Positions 8,072-18,550 of a stretch of DNA of 64,000 nucleotides are shown here, piece after piece. The position numbers were made by a program, and so were the translations under genes. The stretch lies in assembly GCA_038210445.1 (NCBI GenBank), contig JBBQWQ010000019.1:1-64000 (forward strand), written 5' to 3'. Under the pieces are notes generated by a model. It worked only from the letters and a program-made list of their open reading frames with translations. It did not search any database and had not been told where the DNA came from. Numbering within the stretch: the first letter of the stretch is position 1; each line of letters opens with the position of its first letter. Origin of the DNA: JABFRG01 sp038210445 (GTDB lineage Bacteria > Myxococcota_A > Polyangia > Polyangiales > Polyangiaceae).

Positions 8072-9373
8072 ATGTCGATGGTTCAGGTGGAAGATACCGC
8101 CAAGCGCGGGGCCGCAGCAGACGACGTGAAGCGTGAGCTTCGGCAAGCGCTCTCCGCAGAAGAGGGGAGCCGCAAGTGGGTTCAGCGCGGCATCATCGCC
8201 GTGGTCGTCGTTGCCATCATCGCGGTGGGCCTGGTCATCCGCGCCAAGAGCAAGCCGCCGCCGCCGGCCCGTTTCGTCATGGCGCAGGTCACCTCGGGCG
8301 AGGTGGTCGAGAAGGTGCAGGCCACCGGCGCGGTGCAGCCGCTGCTGCAGGTGAACGTCGGCGCGCAAGTGAACGGGCGGGTCACCAAGGTGAACGTCGA
8401 CTTCAACTCGGTGGTGAAGAAGGGCGACGTGCTCGCCGAGATCGACCCCACCGTGTACGGCGCGCAGGTGAACCAGGGGCAAGCAAGCCTTCTCGCGCAG
8501 CGCGCGCAGGTGGAGAGCTCCAAGGCCAACGCCGAGGCCACACGGCTCAACTACGAGCGCATCCAAAAGCTCTCGGCGCAAGGACTGGCCAGCCGCGGTG
8601 AGCTCGACGCCTCCAAGGGGCAGTACGAGGTGGCGATGGCGCAGGTGAGCGCGGCGCAGGCCCAGGTGGCCGCCATCAGCGCGCAGCTCGTGCAGTCGCA
8701 GAGCAACGTGAGCTTCACCAAGCTCTTCTCGCCGGTCGATGGCATCGTGGTCTCCCGGTCTATCGACCCCGGCGCCACCGTGGTGGCGAGCTTTCAGTCG
8801 TCGACGCTGTTCGTCATCGCCCAGGACCTCAAGCGCATGCGCGTGATGGCCGACGTCGACGAGGCCGACGTGGGCAAGCTGCGGGCGACCATGGAAGTGG
8901 ACGCCACCGTCGACGCATTCCCGGGCGAAGTGTTTCGGGGCAAGGTGGAGCAAGTTCGCTACAGCCCCAACACCGTTTCCGGCGTGGTCACCTACGCGGC
9001 CGTGGTCGAGGTGGCGAACCCCGAAGAGAAGCTCCGCCCGGGCATGACGGCCACGGTGACGGTGCGCACCAACGAGGCCAAGGACGCCATTCGCGTGCCC
9101 AACGCCGCCCTTCGCTACAAGCCCTCGCCGCCGCTGGGCGCCGACGGAAAGCCGGTGGTGCAGCCGCCGGAAGCGCCGCTCGCCAAGGGCAAGGGGCGCG
9201 TCTACGTGGTCACCAGCGACAAACCCGGCGAAGAGACCTCCGAGGCGCGCATCGTCGACGTGGGCGTCACCGACGGAGTGAGCACCGTGGTGACCGGGCT
9301 CGCGGTGGGCACCAAGGTGGTCACCGACGAGACCGACGACGCCGAGAAGAAGAAGAAGGGAAAGATGTTCTGA
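8072..9373 (+). CDS. macA: MacA/HlyD-family periplasmic adaptor
   Basis: A 433-residue membrane-fusion protein. The start at 8072 follows GAGGAG by 6 bases. A short cytoplasmic segment and one helix (GIIAVVVVAIIAVGLVI, about 44-62) precede a biotinyl-lipoyl half-motif (ATGAVQPLLQVNVGAQVNGR). Next come an alpha-helical hairpin rich in Gln/Ala, the second lipoyl half (FSPVDGIVVSRSIDPGATV) and the beta-barrel and membrane-proximal domains. Such proteins link an inner-membrane MacB-type pump to an outer-membrane channel. It is the first gene of an operon followed after 2 bases by the ATPase. No TolC-like outer-membrane gene is in the window. Confidence 0.85.
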   Translation: MSMVQVEDTAKRGAAADDVKRELRQALSAEEGSRKWVQRGIIAVVVVAIIAVGLVIRAKSKPPPPARFVMAQVTSGEVVEKVQATGAVQPLLQVNVGAQVNGRVTKVNVDFNSVVKKGDVLAEIDPTVYGAQVNQGQASLLAQRAQVESSKANAEATRLNYERIQKLSAQGLASRGELDASKGQYEVAMAQVSAAQAQVAAISAQLVQSQSNVSFTKLFSPVDGIVVSRSIDPGATVVASFQSSTLFVIAQDLKRMRVMADVDEADVGKLRATMEVDATVDAFPGEVFRGKVEQVRYSPNTVSGVVTYAAVVEVANPEEKLRPGMTATVTVRTNEAKDAIRVPNAALRYKPSPPLGADGKPVVQPPEAPLAKGKGRVYVVTSDKPGEETSEARIVDVGVTDGVSTVVTGLAVGTKVVTDETDDAEKKKKGKMF

Positions 9374-9375
9374 GC

Positions 9376-10604
<1,229 letters not shown>

Positions 10605-10608
<4 letters not shown>

Positions 10609-11828
10609 CCGGTCTTGTCGCCAACGCGGTGCGGCTGGCGCTCTTTGCCATCGTGCGCAACAAGACCCGCTCGGTGCTCACCGTGCTGGGCATTCTCATC
10701 GGCGTGGCGGCGGTGGTGAGCGTCACGGCGCTCGCTGGCGGCGCCTCGGCCAAGGTGGGCGGCGCCATCGACGGCTTCGCCACCAACGCGCTCTTCGTGA
10801 ACCCGCAGCCGACCCAGACCTCGGGCGCCAAGGGCAAGGCCACCGGGCGCCTCACCGACGCCGACGCGCGGGCGCTCGCGCGCGAGGCCGCCAGCGTGGC
10901 TTACGCCGCGCCGTTTCTCTCCACGCAAGTGCAGATGGTCTACCAGGACCGCAACGTCAACACGATGGCCGCCGGCTCGCTGCTGCCCTACTTTCCCATT
11001 CGCCGCTACACAGTCGACAAGGGCGCGCTCTGGACCGAGGCCGACGAGACCCTGAAGACCAAAGTGTGCATCATCGGCGGCACGGTGGCCGACAAGCTGT
11101 TCGGCACCGACGATCCGGTGGGCCGGGTGGTGCGCATTGGCGTGCACCCGTTCCGCATCATCGGCGTCATGGCCCGGCGCGGCACCTCGCCCTTCGGCGA
11201 GGACCAAGACGACCGCATTCTCATGCCCATCGGCACCTTCCGCTCGCGCATCATGCACACGGCGCCGGGCCGCGCCGACCTCATCCTGGTGTCGGCCACC
11301 TCCGAGGAGACCACCGGCCGCGCCGAGGCCGAGGTTCGCGCCATCTTGACGCAGCGGCATCGCATCACCCCGGGGCTGGAGCCCGACTTCACCGTGAACT
11401 CCCAAGCGGAGCTCCGGAACATGCAGCGGGGCATCACCGACGCGCTCACCGCGCTCCTTTTGGGGGTGGCGGCGGTGAGCCTGCTGGTGGGCGGTATCGG
11501 AGTCATGAATATCATGCTGGTTTCGGTGGCCGAGCGCACCCGCGAGATTGGCATTCGCATGAGCATCGGCGCCCGGGCCCGCGACATTCTCGTGCAGTTC
11601 TTGGTGGAGGCGGTGGTGCTCACCATGGTGGGTGGCTTCCTGGGAACGCTCTTGGGCGTGGGCGGCACGTTGGCGGCAGGAAGGGCTCTCGATTGGGACG
11701 TTTCCCCCACGCCGGCCTCGCTCGCGGTGGCGGTGCTCACCAGCTCGCTCATCGGCATTGTATTCGGCTTCTTGCCGGCGCGCCGAGCCGCCACCCTCGA
11801 CCCCATCGATGCGTTGAGGACCGAATGA
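10605..11828 (+). CDS. MacB/FtsX-type permease, first of a tandem pair
   Basis: A 407-residue permease starting at an ATG that overlaps the ATPase stop. There is one N-terminal helix followed by TVLGILIGVAAVVSVTALA, a periplasmic MacB core domain of about 220 residues, then three C-terminal helices (LLLGVAAVSLLVGGIGVMNI and following). The conserved cytoplasmic loop VAERTREIGIRMSIGAR, which contacts the ATPase, is intact. It is the same length as the next gene and clearly paralogous to it. The two probably form a heterodimer served by the upstream ATPase. Confidence 0.85.
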
Positions 11829-13048
11829 TCCGCGCGGTCCTCTCGGCCATCCTGCTGGCGTTCCGCGCCATTCGCCGCAACGCGCTGCGGGCGACGCTCA
11901 CGGTACTGGGCATTCTCATCGGCGTGGCGGCGGTGGTCATCGTCACCGGCCTCGGCACCGGCGCCCGCGAGTCGGTGGGCAAGCAGATCGAAGGCATCGG
12001 CTCCAACTTCATCATCGTGTTTCCGGAGCAGGCTTCTTCGTCGGGTGCGCGCAAGCTGGGCGGGGTGCGGCTCACGGAAGACGACGGACACGCCATCGCC
12101 CGCGAGGCGGTGAGTATTCGCGCGGTGGCGCCGGTGCTCCGGGCCCGCGCCCAAGTGGTGAACGCCGAGCGCAACTGGTCTACCAACGTGGTGGGGTCGA
12201 ATCTCGACTACCTGATCGTGCGCAACTGGCCGATGGCCAAGGGGGAGGCCTGGACCCTCACCGACGAGACCGCCAAGGCCAAGGTCTGCGTACTCGGCAA
12301 GACCACCAAGGAAAAGCTCTTCGGTGATCAAGACCCGATTGGTCGCAGCGTGCGCGTGGGCCGCTACAACTACCGGGTGCTGGGCGTGCTCTCTACCAAG
12401 GGCGAGGCGCCCTTTGGCGGCGATCAAGACGACATGGTGCTCATGCCCATCTCGAGCATGCGCGCCCGGGTCATGCGCACGCCGCCCGGCTTCACCGGGG
12501 CGCTGATGCTCTCGGCCACCTCGGCCGAGACCACCGACCGCGGGGTGAAGCAGGTAGAGTCGCTCCTTCGCCAGCGGCACAAGATCGAAGACGGCAAAGA
12601 CCCGGACTTTCGCATTCAGACCCAGAAGGAGTTCCAGGAGATCCAGGGCGCCATCTACGGTATCCTCACGGTGCTGCTGGTGGTCATTGCCGCCATCAGC
12701 CTGCTGGTGGGCGGCATCGGCGTCATGAATATCATGCTCGTGTCGGTCACCGAGCGAACCCGCGAGATTGGCATTCGCATGGCCATCGGCGCTCGGGCCT
12801 CCGACATCCAGACGCAGTTCCTGGTGGAGGCGGTGGTGCTCTCGTCGCTGGGTGGGCTTATCGGGGTGCTCCTCGGTACCGGTGTGAACGCCGCTCTCGC
12901 CAACGCGCTCGGGTGGACCATGCACGTGGACCCGGTAGCGCTCACGGTGAGCCTCTCGGTCTCCGCCTTGATCGGCATCGGCTTCGGCTACTTTCCAGCG
13001 CGCAGGGCGGCCCAGCTCGACCCCATCGTTGCCCTCCGGTACGAGTGA
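11825..13048 (+). CDS. MacB/FtsX-type permease, second of a tandem pair
   Basis: A 407-residue permease, paralogue of the preceding gene, starting in an ATGA overlap. It has the same order: N-terminal helix, TVLGILIGVAAVVIVTGLGT, periplasmic domain, three C-terminal helices and the VTERTREIGIRMAIGAR coupling loop. The two copies differ most in the periplasmic domain, consistent with an old duplication and a division of labour as a heterodimer. Its TGA overlaps the GTG start of the transporter gene downstream. Confidence 0.85.
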   Translation: MIRAVLSAILLAFRAIRRNALRATLTVLGILIGVAAVVIVTGLGTGARESVGKQIEGIGSNFIIVFPEQASSSGARKLGGVRLTEDDGHAIAREAVSIRAVAPVLRARAQVVNAERNWSTNVVGSNLDYLIVRNWPMAKGEAWTLTDETAKAKVCVLGKTTKEKLFGDQDPIGRSVRVGRYNYRVLGVLSTKGEAPFGGDQDDMVLMPISSMRARVMRTPPGFTGALMLSATSAETTDRGVKQVESLLRQRHKIEDGKDPDFRIQTQKEFQEIQGAIYGILTVLLVVIAAISLLVGGIGVMNIMLVSVTERTREIGIRMAIGARASDIQTQFLVEAVVLSSLGGLIGVLLGTGVNAALANALGWTMHVDPVALTVSLSVSALIGIGFGYFPARRAAQLDPIVALRYE

Positions 13049-13920
13049 CCCTCTCGCTCGGCGACGTCCTTGCGCTCGGGTGCGCGCTGGCCTGGGCCAT
13101 CGCGGTGCTGCTCTTTCGTAAGCTGAAGGACGTCGAGCCAGACGCCCTCAACCTGTTCAAGAACACCGTGGCGTCGGTCATCTTGTTCGCAATCATGTGC
13201 GTTATGCATGTTCCGTTTGCGCGCCATCGGTCGCTCCACGACTGGGTAGTGCTGGCGGGCAGCGGGGTGCTGGGGTTGGCGGTGGCCGACACCCTATTTT
13301 TCGCCGGGCTCCGTCGCATCGACGCCTCGGTGGCGGCCATCACCGACTGCGCCTATGCGCCCACGGTGATTCTCCTGTCGGCGGTGCTGCTGCGGGAGCC
13401 TTTGGGGCTCGGGCTCCTCCTGGGCGCGCCGCTGGTGATCCTCGGCCTGTATCTGGCCACCGTCACGCCGCGCAACGCCAAGGTGCCGGTGGACCGCAAG
13501 GGCGTGCTGCTCACCATCGGCGGCGTGATGATGACGGCGCTCGGCGTGGTGCTGGCCAAGCCGGTGCTGGCAGATAGCGATGTGGTGGAGGCCACCGAGG
13601 TGCGGCTCCTCGTGGGCACCTTCGCGCTCATCGTCTTTCAGGTGGCGACCGGGCGCTTTCGCGCGGCCTTTGCTCTCTTTCGCCCGCAGCCGCTGTGGCG
13701 CTTCGCCATCCCCGCGACGCTCTTCGGTACCGTCATCAGCATGCTGCTCTGGCTCGGCGGGATGAAGCTTGGGGCCGCCGCCCGCACCGCGCTCCTGAAC
13801 CAGCTCGGCGCCATCTTCGTGCTGGTGCTCTCGCGTATCATGGGCGAGCACGCGCCCCGCCGCCGCTGGGTCGGCGCGGCCATTGCCATCGGCGGCGCCT
13901 GCGTCGTACTCGGTACCTGA
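13045..13920 (+). CDS. EamA/DMT-family transporter
   Basis: A 291-residue integral membrane protein with about ten hydrophobic helices arranged as two EamA repeats (ALGCALAWAIAVLLFRKLKD near the start; FGTVISMLLWLGGMKLGAAA and ALLNQLGAIFVLVLSRIMGE in the second half). Members export amino acids, nucleobases or other small metabolites. The start is a GTG overlapping the previous stop (GTGA). That places it in the MacA/MacB-like operon, although the functions need not be related. Confidence 0.8.
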   Translation: MTLSLGDVLALGCALAWAIAVLLFRKLKDVEPDALNLFKNTVASVILFAIMCVMHVPFARHRSLHDWVVLAGSGVLGLAVADTLFFAGLRRIDASVAAITDCAYAPTVILLSAVLLREPLGLGLLLGAPLVILGLYLATVTPRNAKVPVDRKGVLLTIGGVMMTALGVVLAKPVLADSDVVEATEVRLLVGTFALIVFQVATGRFRAAFALFRPQPLWRFAIPATLFGTVISMLLWLGGMKLGAAARTALLNQLGAIFVLVLSRIMGEHAPRRRWVGAAIAIGGACVVLGT

Positions 13921-13928
13921 GGCGCCCC

Positions 13929-14696
13929 GTGCACGTCGTCGCTCCCTCTGTCTGGCTGATCATCGCCTCGTTCCTCGCGGGAACGCTCAACGCCGTGGCC
14001 GGCGGCGGCTCGTTCCTGTCGTTTCCGGCGCTCCTTTCCCTGGGTCTCCTTCCCATTCACGCGAACGCCACCAACACCGTGGCGCTGTGGCCGGGGCAGA
14101 TCACCTCAGGGATGGCGCTCCGAGAGGAGCTGCGGAAGAACGCTCGGCTCATCCTCCCGGTGGCCGCCGGCGCGGCGGTGGGCGGCGTCACCGGCGCGCT
14201 GGTGCTCCTGCGCACCGGGCAGCAAACCTTCTCGCACCTCGTGCCCTGGCTCTTGCTGCTGGCATCGCTCCTTTTCTGGGCGAGCGCGCCCTTGTCGGCT
14301 TGGCTCAAGCGGCGCTCCGCCGCTGCCGAGAACGTCGTCCCGCCGTCGCGCTGGAAGCTCTTCTTCGCATTGGCCATCGTGGCCATCTACATTGGCTACT
14401 TCGGGGCCGGCGCGGGATTCCTCATCATGTCGGCGGTGGGCATCTTCGGCGTCACCGACTTGCACGAGATCAATGCGCTCAAGGTGGTCGGTGCCGCGGT
14501 GGCCAACGGCGTCGCCGCCATCACGTTCATCGTGCGCGGGGCGGTGGAGTGGCGTTACTGCCTGGTGGCCATGGTGTTGGCGGCGCTCGGCGGATACCTG
14601 GGTGCACGCCTCTCGCGCCGCATCCAAGGGCCCGCGCTACGGGTGGCCATCATCGGACTCGGGCTCTCGATGTCGGTGTACTTCTTCGTTCGGTAG
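13929..14696 (+). CDS. TauE/SafE-family (TSUP) membrane transporter
   Basis: A 255-residue permease starting at GTG 13929, eight bases after the DMT gene. It has the family hallmark near the N-terminus (FLAGTLNAVAGGGSFLSFPA, followed by LLPIHANATNTVALWPG). About eight helices form two halves, the second starting around IVAIYIGYFGAGAGFLIMSA. TSUP proteins move sulfite, sulfonates or other organic anions; the substrate here is unknown. It is the last gene of the operon. Confidence 0.8.
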   Translation: MHVVAPSVWLIIASFLAGTLNAVAGGGSFLSFPALLSLGLLPIHANATNTVALWPGQITSGMALREELRKNARLILPVAAGAAVGGVTGALVLLRTGQQTFSHLVPWLLLLASLLFWASAPLSAWLKRRSAAAENVVPPSRWKLFFALAIVAIYIGYFGAGAGFLIMSAVGIFGVTDLHEINALKVVGAAVANGVAAITFIVRGAVEWRYCLVAMVLAALGGYLGARLSRRIQGPALRVAIIGLGLSMSVYFFVR

Positions 14697-14739
14697 ACTC
14701 GCCTCGGCTCCGCCGCTCGTTCTGCTTCGAGAGATGGGG

Positions 14740-14752
14740 TTGCACCTTACAT
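14740..14752. repeat. Dispersed dyad site 5
   Basis: TTGCACCTTACAT, 43 bases after the TSUP gene. It continues as GCGAATCGG, a 3' extension shared with sites 10 and 14. Confidence 0.6.
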
Positions 14753-14800
14753 GCGAATCGGGCGCGCTCGGTCGCAGCCGTGAAGCGGAGGAAAAAGGCT

Positions 14801-14832
14801 CCGACCCCCCATGCCGAAGCATGGGAGGTCGG
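14801..14832 (-). terminator. Rho-independent terminator for the metzincin gene
   Basis: A 14-bp stem with one mismatch (CCGACCCCCCATGC against GCATGGGAGGTCGG) closes a 4-base loop that reads TTCG on the minus strand. On that strand the hairpin is followed by CCTTTTTCC. It lies just past the stop of the minus-strand gene at 14851. Confidence 0.75.
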
Positions 14833-14850
14833 TTCGTGCGCTCTCGCGTC

Positions 14851-16440
14851 TCAGTCGTCGCCGACCAGCTGCGGCATGGTCCAGCCGGTGCCGACCACGT
14901 TGCCCGAGCCCGGGGCCCAGGTGAAGGTGCCATTGGTGCGGCCGTCGTGTCGGTACCACTTCAGCTCGCCGTTGGCTGCGAGCGTGTAGATGACGCCGTC
15001 ACCGCCAGAGAACACCTTCTCGAGGGAGCCCCAGCCGGTACCGACCGTGCTTCCGGAGCCCGGGGCCCAGGTGAAGGTGCCGTCTGCGCGGCCGATGTGC
15101 CGATACCACTTGAGCTCACCGCCGGACGCACCGTGGCCGGCATAGATGGCGCCGATTCCGGTGCGGGGCGTGGCGGCGACCGCCGGGGTGATGGCGTAGA
15201 TGACGCCGTCGCCGCCAGAGAACACCTGCTTGAAGCCGCCCCAGCCGGTGCCGACCGTGCTTCCCGAGCGCGGCGCCCAGGCGAAGGAGCCGTCCTCGCG
15301 TCCGTCGTGGCGATACCACTTGAGCTCGCCGCCCGATGCGGGGTGGCCTGCATACTCGGGGCCGATGCCGGTCCGCGGCTCCGCCGGCACCACCGGGGTG
15401 ATGCCGTAGATGATGCCGTCACCGCCCGAGAACAACGTTTTGAAATCCCAACCATAGCCCACGATGCTGCCGGAGCCGGGCTCCCAGCGAAAGCCGCCGC
15501 CGACCCGACCCGAGTTTCGATACCAATGTAGCTGGTTGCTGGCGTCGACCGTGTAGAGCACGCCGTCGCTGGCGGAGCCGGAGAAGAGCTGTTTGACGTC
15601 CCAGCCCGTGCCCACCACGTTGCCGGAGCCGTAGCCCCAGGCAAAGCTTCCATTGGTGCGACCGTCGTGCCGGTACCATTGGAGCTGCTTGCTGGCGTTG
15701 AGGGCATAGACGACGCCCTTGACGTCGCGACGACCGTAGATCGCGCGCACCCCGCGAATGTCGCCCAGGCTCAGGTCCTGCGCGTATCCGGCGGGATTGC
15801 AGTAGTTCATGATCGAGTTCACATCGTAGGTGCCGGTCAAGTTGATGCCGCCGGTCACCTGTGCATAGTTGCCCGAGTCGGTGCCGTCGCCTCCACATTG
15901 CGCCGCCGCGCCGCCGCTCCAGTTGTCGGGCCGCTGCATCTCGTGCGCGAACCCCAGCGCGTGCCCGAGCTCGTGGATAACCTGGTAGCGAAAGCGCGCG
16001 AAGTTGACGTCCGTCGCGCGGTCGGAGATCAGCGTCACGACAGCGCCACCGGCGCCGCCTCCGGCAGTGTTGCCGCGGTAGTTGGCTGCGGTGGAGAACT
16101 GGATGGCAACGTGGCGCGCCGGCGTTTCCGAGCACGCAATCCAGGCGCCGCCAAAGGGTTGGCTGGAGTCGGGCCCGGTAAACGAGATGTTGGCGTAGCT
16201 CTCCCAGGTCTCGCGAAGGATCTCGCGGACCTTGATCTGCAGATCAATGCGGTCGTCAGGGTTGGTCCAGCAAACGGGCACCACCGCGCCGCTGGTGTTG
16301 CCCCAGGGGCGTATCCCCGACCCGAAGCCGTAGAGCTCCTGCGACGACGCGGCGCTATCGTCTTCACCGCCGGGCCCCCCGCAGCCGACCACCAGAGCGA
16401 TCAAAGAGACAGCCGCCGTCGAGCTCGAAATAAGTCGCAT
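14851..16440 (-). CDS. Metzincin-type zinc metalloprotease with tachylectin-like propeller
   Basis: A 529-residue lipoprotein. The ATG at 16440 is preceded by GGAGG at good distance, and the signal peptide ends in VVGC (Cys20). HELGHALGFAH at 156-166 fits the metzincin zinc motif HExxHxxGxxH with three His ligands and catalytic Glu157. From about 255 to the end, repeats of the form LKWYRHDGRTDGSFxW followed by GSGxxVGTGW form a beta-propeller of the tachylectin type, which binds N-acetyl sugars in known members. I infer a secreted protease targeted to glycans, perhaps for predation or matrix turnover. The plus-strand neighbour converges on it. Confidence 0.85.
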   Translation of the reverse strand: MRLISSSTAAVSLIALVVGCGGPGGEDDSAASSQELYGFGSGIRPWGNTSGAVVPVCWTNPDDRIDLQIKVREILRETWESYANISFTGPDSSQPFGGAWIACSETPARHVAIQFSTAANYRGNTAGGGAGGAVVTLISDRATDVNFARFRYQVIHELGHALGFAHEMQRPDNWSGGAAAQCGGDGTDSGNYAQVTGGINLTGTYDVNSIMNYCNPAGYAQDLSLGDIRGVRAIYGRRDVKGVVYALNASKQLQWYRHDGRTNGSFAWGYGSGNVVGTGWDVKQLFSGSASDGVLYTVDASNQLHWYRNSGRVGGGFRWEPGSGSIVGYGWDFKTLFSGGDGIIYGITPVVPAEPRTGIGPEYAGHPASGGELKWYRHDGREDGSFAWAPRSGSTVGTGWGGFKQVFSGGDGVIYAITPAVAATPRTGIGAIYAGHGASGGELKWYRHIGRADGTFTWAPGSGSTVGTGWGSLEKVFSGGDGVIYTLAANGELKWYRHDGRTNGTFTWAPGSGNVVGTGWTMPQLVGDD

Positions 16441-16625
16441 GAATGAAGACCTCCACCCCGGAGATGCCAGCGTCGGAGAGGGGTCGCAGGCGCGATGCGC
16501 GATTCTTGAAAATTTCGGCACGCCCACCGCCCACCGTGCCGTGCCGCGCCGCGCCGCGCCGCGCACGAACTGCGCGCGAAGGTTCCCCGCGCCGTTGCGT
16601 CGGCGAAGGGTGGTATAAAGGCGGC

Positions 16626-17018
16626 GTGAGCTTCTTGGTGCGCTCTGCCATTGTCATCTTGTACCCGCGCACGCCGGAGCTGCCCGGCGCCGAGGACTGC
16701 GATCTCGACGCGTTCCTCGCGCAATACCGGCGCGAGACGACGACCCTCATCTGGACCGGGGTGGTGTTTGGCGCCCTGGTGTTCCATCTGACGCCCATCC
16801 TCACGGTGAAGATTCCCTGGCCCGCGTTCGGCCTCTCGGCGAAGCACGCCGACGAGCACGCACACAAGATCGCCTCCACCGACCTGTACCTGGTGCGGCA
16901 GCTCATCTTCCTGGTGAAGCTGGTGGCCGGGCTCGCTTGGGGGCAACATCCGGAGGTGCGCCGCCGCATGGCGCTGCCGCCCCTGCCGGCCGATCCCGGC
17001 ACCTGGAAGACCTCATGA
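16626..17018 (+). CDS. Small protein preceding GMC oxidoreductase
   Basis: A 130-residue protein from a GTG at 16626, just after AAGGCGGC. It has one strong hydrophobic segment (LIWTGVVFGALVFHLTPILT) and a second weaker one (LVRQLIFLVKLVAGLAWG). It ends in an ATGA overlap with the GMC oxidoreductase gene. Position and size suggest a small subunit or membrane partner of that flavoprotein, as gluconate-2-dehydrogenase-type enzymes have. I do not recognise the sequence itself. Confidence 0.55.
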   Translation: MSFLVRSAIVILYPRTPELPGAEDCDLDAFLAQYRRETTTLIWTGVVFGALVFHLTPILTVKIPWPAFGLSAKHADEHAHKIASTDLYLVRQLIFLVKLVAGLAWGQHPEVRRRMALPPLPADPGTWKTS

Positions 17019-18547
17019 GCCCCGGCGAGCACATCGCGTACCGCAGCAAGGACGAGCGCGACGTCGACGTCGAGGTGGACTTCGTGGTCGTGGGCTCGGG
17101 TGCGGGCGGCGCCACGGCAGCCGTCACGTTGGCCCGGGGCGGCGCAACGGTGGCGCTCGTCGAAGCCGGCGCCTGGCGCGACCCCGAAGACTATCCCTCG
17201 AGCGCGTACGGCGGCATGCGCGACCTCATGGACGATTGGGGAGCGCAGGTGACCGCCAATCGCGCCCTTTGGCCGGTGGTTCAGGCGCGAACCATGGGCG
17301 GCACCACCGTCATCAACAGCGCCATCTGCGTGCGCACGCCCGACGACATCTTCGCGCAGTGGGTGCGAGAGCATGGCCTGGAAGACCTGCGCGCGCCGGT
17401 GCTCCGTGCGCAAGACCGCGTGGAGCGCGAGCTGTGCGTCGAAGAGGTGCCGGTGGCGGCCCGCGGCCGTTCGAACCTCCTCGCCAAGCGCGGCGGCGAC
17501 GCGCTGGGCTTCTCCGACTCGCACTACATGATGCGCTACGCGAAGGGCTGCGAGGGAAGCGGCCAGTGCATTCAAGGGTGCCGCGCCCGGCGCAAGCAGA
17601 GCACCAACCTCAACTACGTGCCCGAGACGCGCGCACGCGGCGGGATCATTCTCTCGTCGGCGCCAGTCGAACGCGTGCTCCTCGAGCGCGGCCGCGCCGT
17701 CGGCGTCACCGGGCGCTTCGTGCATCCGAGCACCCACGCCAAGGGCACGCGCTTCGTGGTCCGCGCCCGCCGCGCGGTGGTGGTGGCGGCTTCGGTGACG
17801 CACTCGCCGGTGCTCCTCATGCGGTCGGGCATCAAGAGCCCGGCGCTCGGAAACTACTTCCGCGCGCACCCCGGTACCGGCGTATTCGGCTGCTACGACG
17901 AGCCGGTCGACATGAACGTGGGCGCCACCCAGGGCTGGGCCAGCACCGCATTTCGCGTGGACCCGGGGCTCAAGCTCGAGACCCTGGCCATTCCCCCGGA
18001 GCTGGTGGCGAGCCGGCTCTCGGGCGGCGGCACCGAGCTCATGAAGCGCCTCACGGAGTACCGGCACCTCGCCATGTGGTGCCACGCGGTGCGCGCCGAA
18101 TCCACCGGCACCATCCGCGCCTCGTTCTTCGGCAACCCGGTGGTGCGCTACGAGCTCGACGGCGCCGACATGCTGCGCTTTCGCAAGGGCATGCACCTGC
18201 TCGCGCGCCAGCACGTTGCCGCCGGCGCCAAGGCGGTGCTACCTGGCATTTCGGGTATGCCCTACAAGCTCATGGCGAACGAGGTCGACAAGCTCGCCGA
18301 AGCGCCGCTCGACCCGCGGCGCTACATCGCCATTCTCAGCCACCTGTTCGGCGGCTGCGTCATGGGCAAAGATCCCAAGACCAGCGTGGTCGACGCCAGC
18401 GGCAGGGTGCACGGCGTGCCCGGGCTGGTCGTGGCCGATGCTTCGGTGATTCCCACCAACCTAGGCGTCAATCCGCAACACACCATTATGGGCCTGGCGG
18501 CCACCTTCGCGGAGCGTTTGCTCGACGCCCCGCGGGCTGTGGTTTGA
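17015..18547 (+). CDS. GMC-family FAD oxidoreductase
   Basis: A 510-residue flavoprotein. The Rossmann FAD motif is VVGSGAGGATAAVTLA (GSGAGG at 27-32). A Gly-rich GTTVINSAIC block near 95 contacts the flavin. The C-terminal half contains HLFGGCVMGKDP and the family signature GLVVADASVIPTNLGVNPQH. A His/Asn pair of this kind is the usual GMC active site. A Cys-rich insert (KGCEGSGQCIQGCRARR, about 183-199) is as seen in gluconate-dehydrogenase/cholesterol-oxidase-like relatives. Substrate unknown, probably an alcohol or sterol. Translationally coupled to the small gene upstream. Confidence 0.85.
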   Translation: MSPGEHIAYRSKDERDVDVEVDFVVVGSGAGGATAAVTLARGGATVALVEAGAWRDPEDYPSSAYGGMRDLMDDWGAQVTANRALWPVVQARTMGGTTVINSAICVRTPDDIFAQWVREHGLEDLRAPVLRAQDRVERELCVEEVPVAARGRSNLLAKRGGDALGFSDSHYMMRYAKGCEGSGQCIQGCRARRKQSTNLNYVPETRARGGIILSSAPVERVLLERGRAVGVTGRFVHPSTHAKGTRFVVRARRAVVVAASVTHSPVLLMRSGIKSPALGNYFRAHPGTGVFGCYDEPVDMNVGATQGWASTAFRVDPGLKLETLAIPPELVASRLSGGGTELMKRLTEYRHLAMWCHAVRAESTGTIRASFFGNPVVRYELDGADMLRFRKGMHLLARQHVAAGAKAVLPGISGMPYKLMANEVDKLAEAPLDPRRYIAILSHLFGGCVMGKDPKTSVVDASGRVHGVPGLVVADASVIPTNLGVNPQHTIMGLAATFAERLLDAPRAVV

Positions 18548-18550
18548 GGC

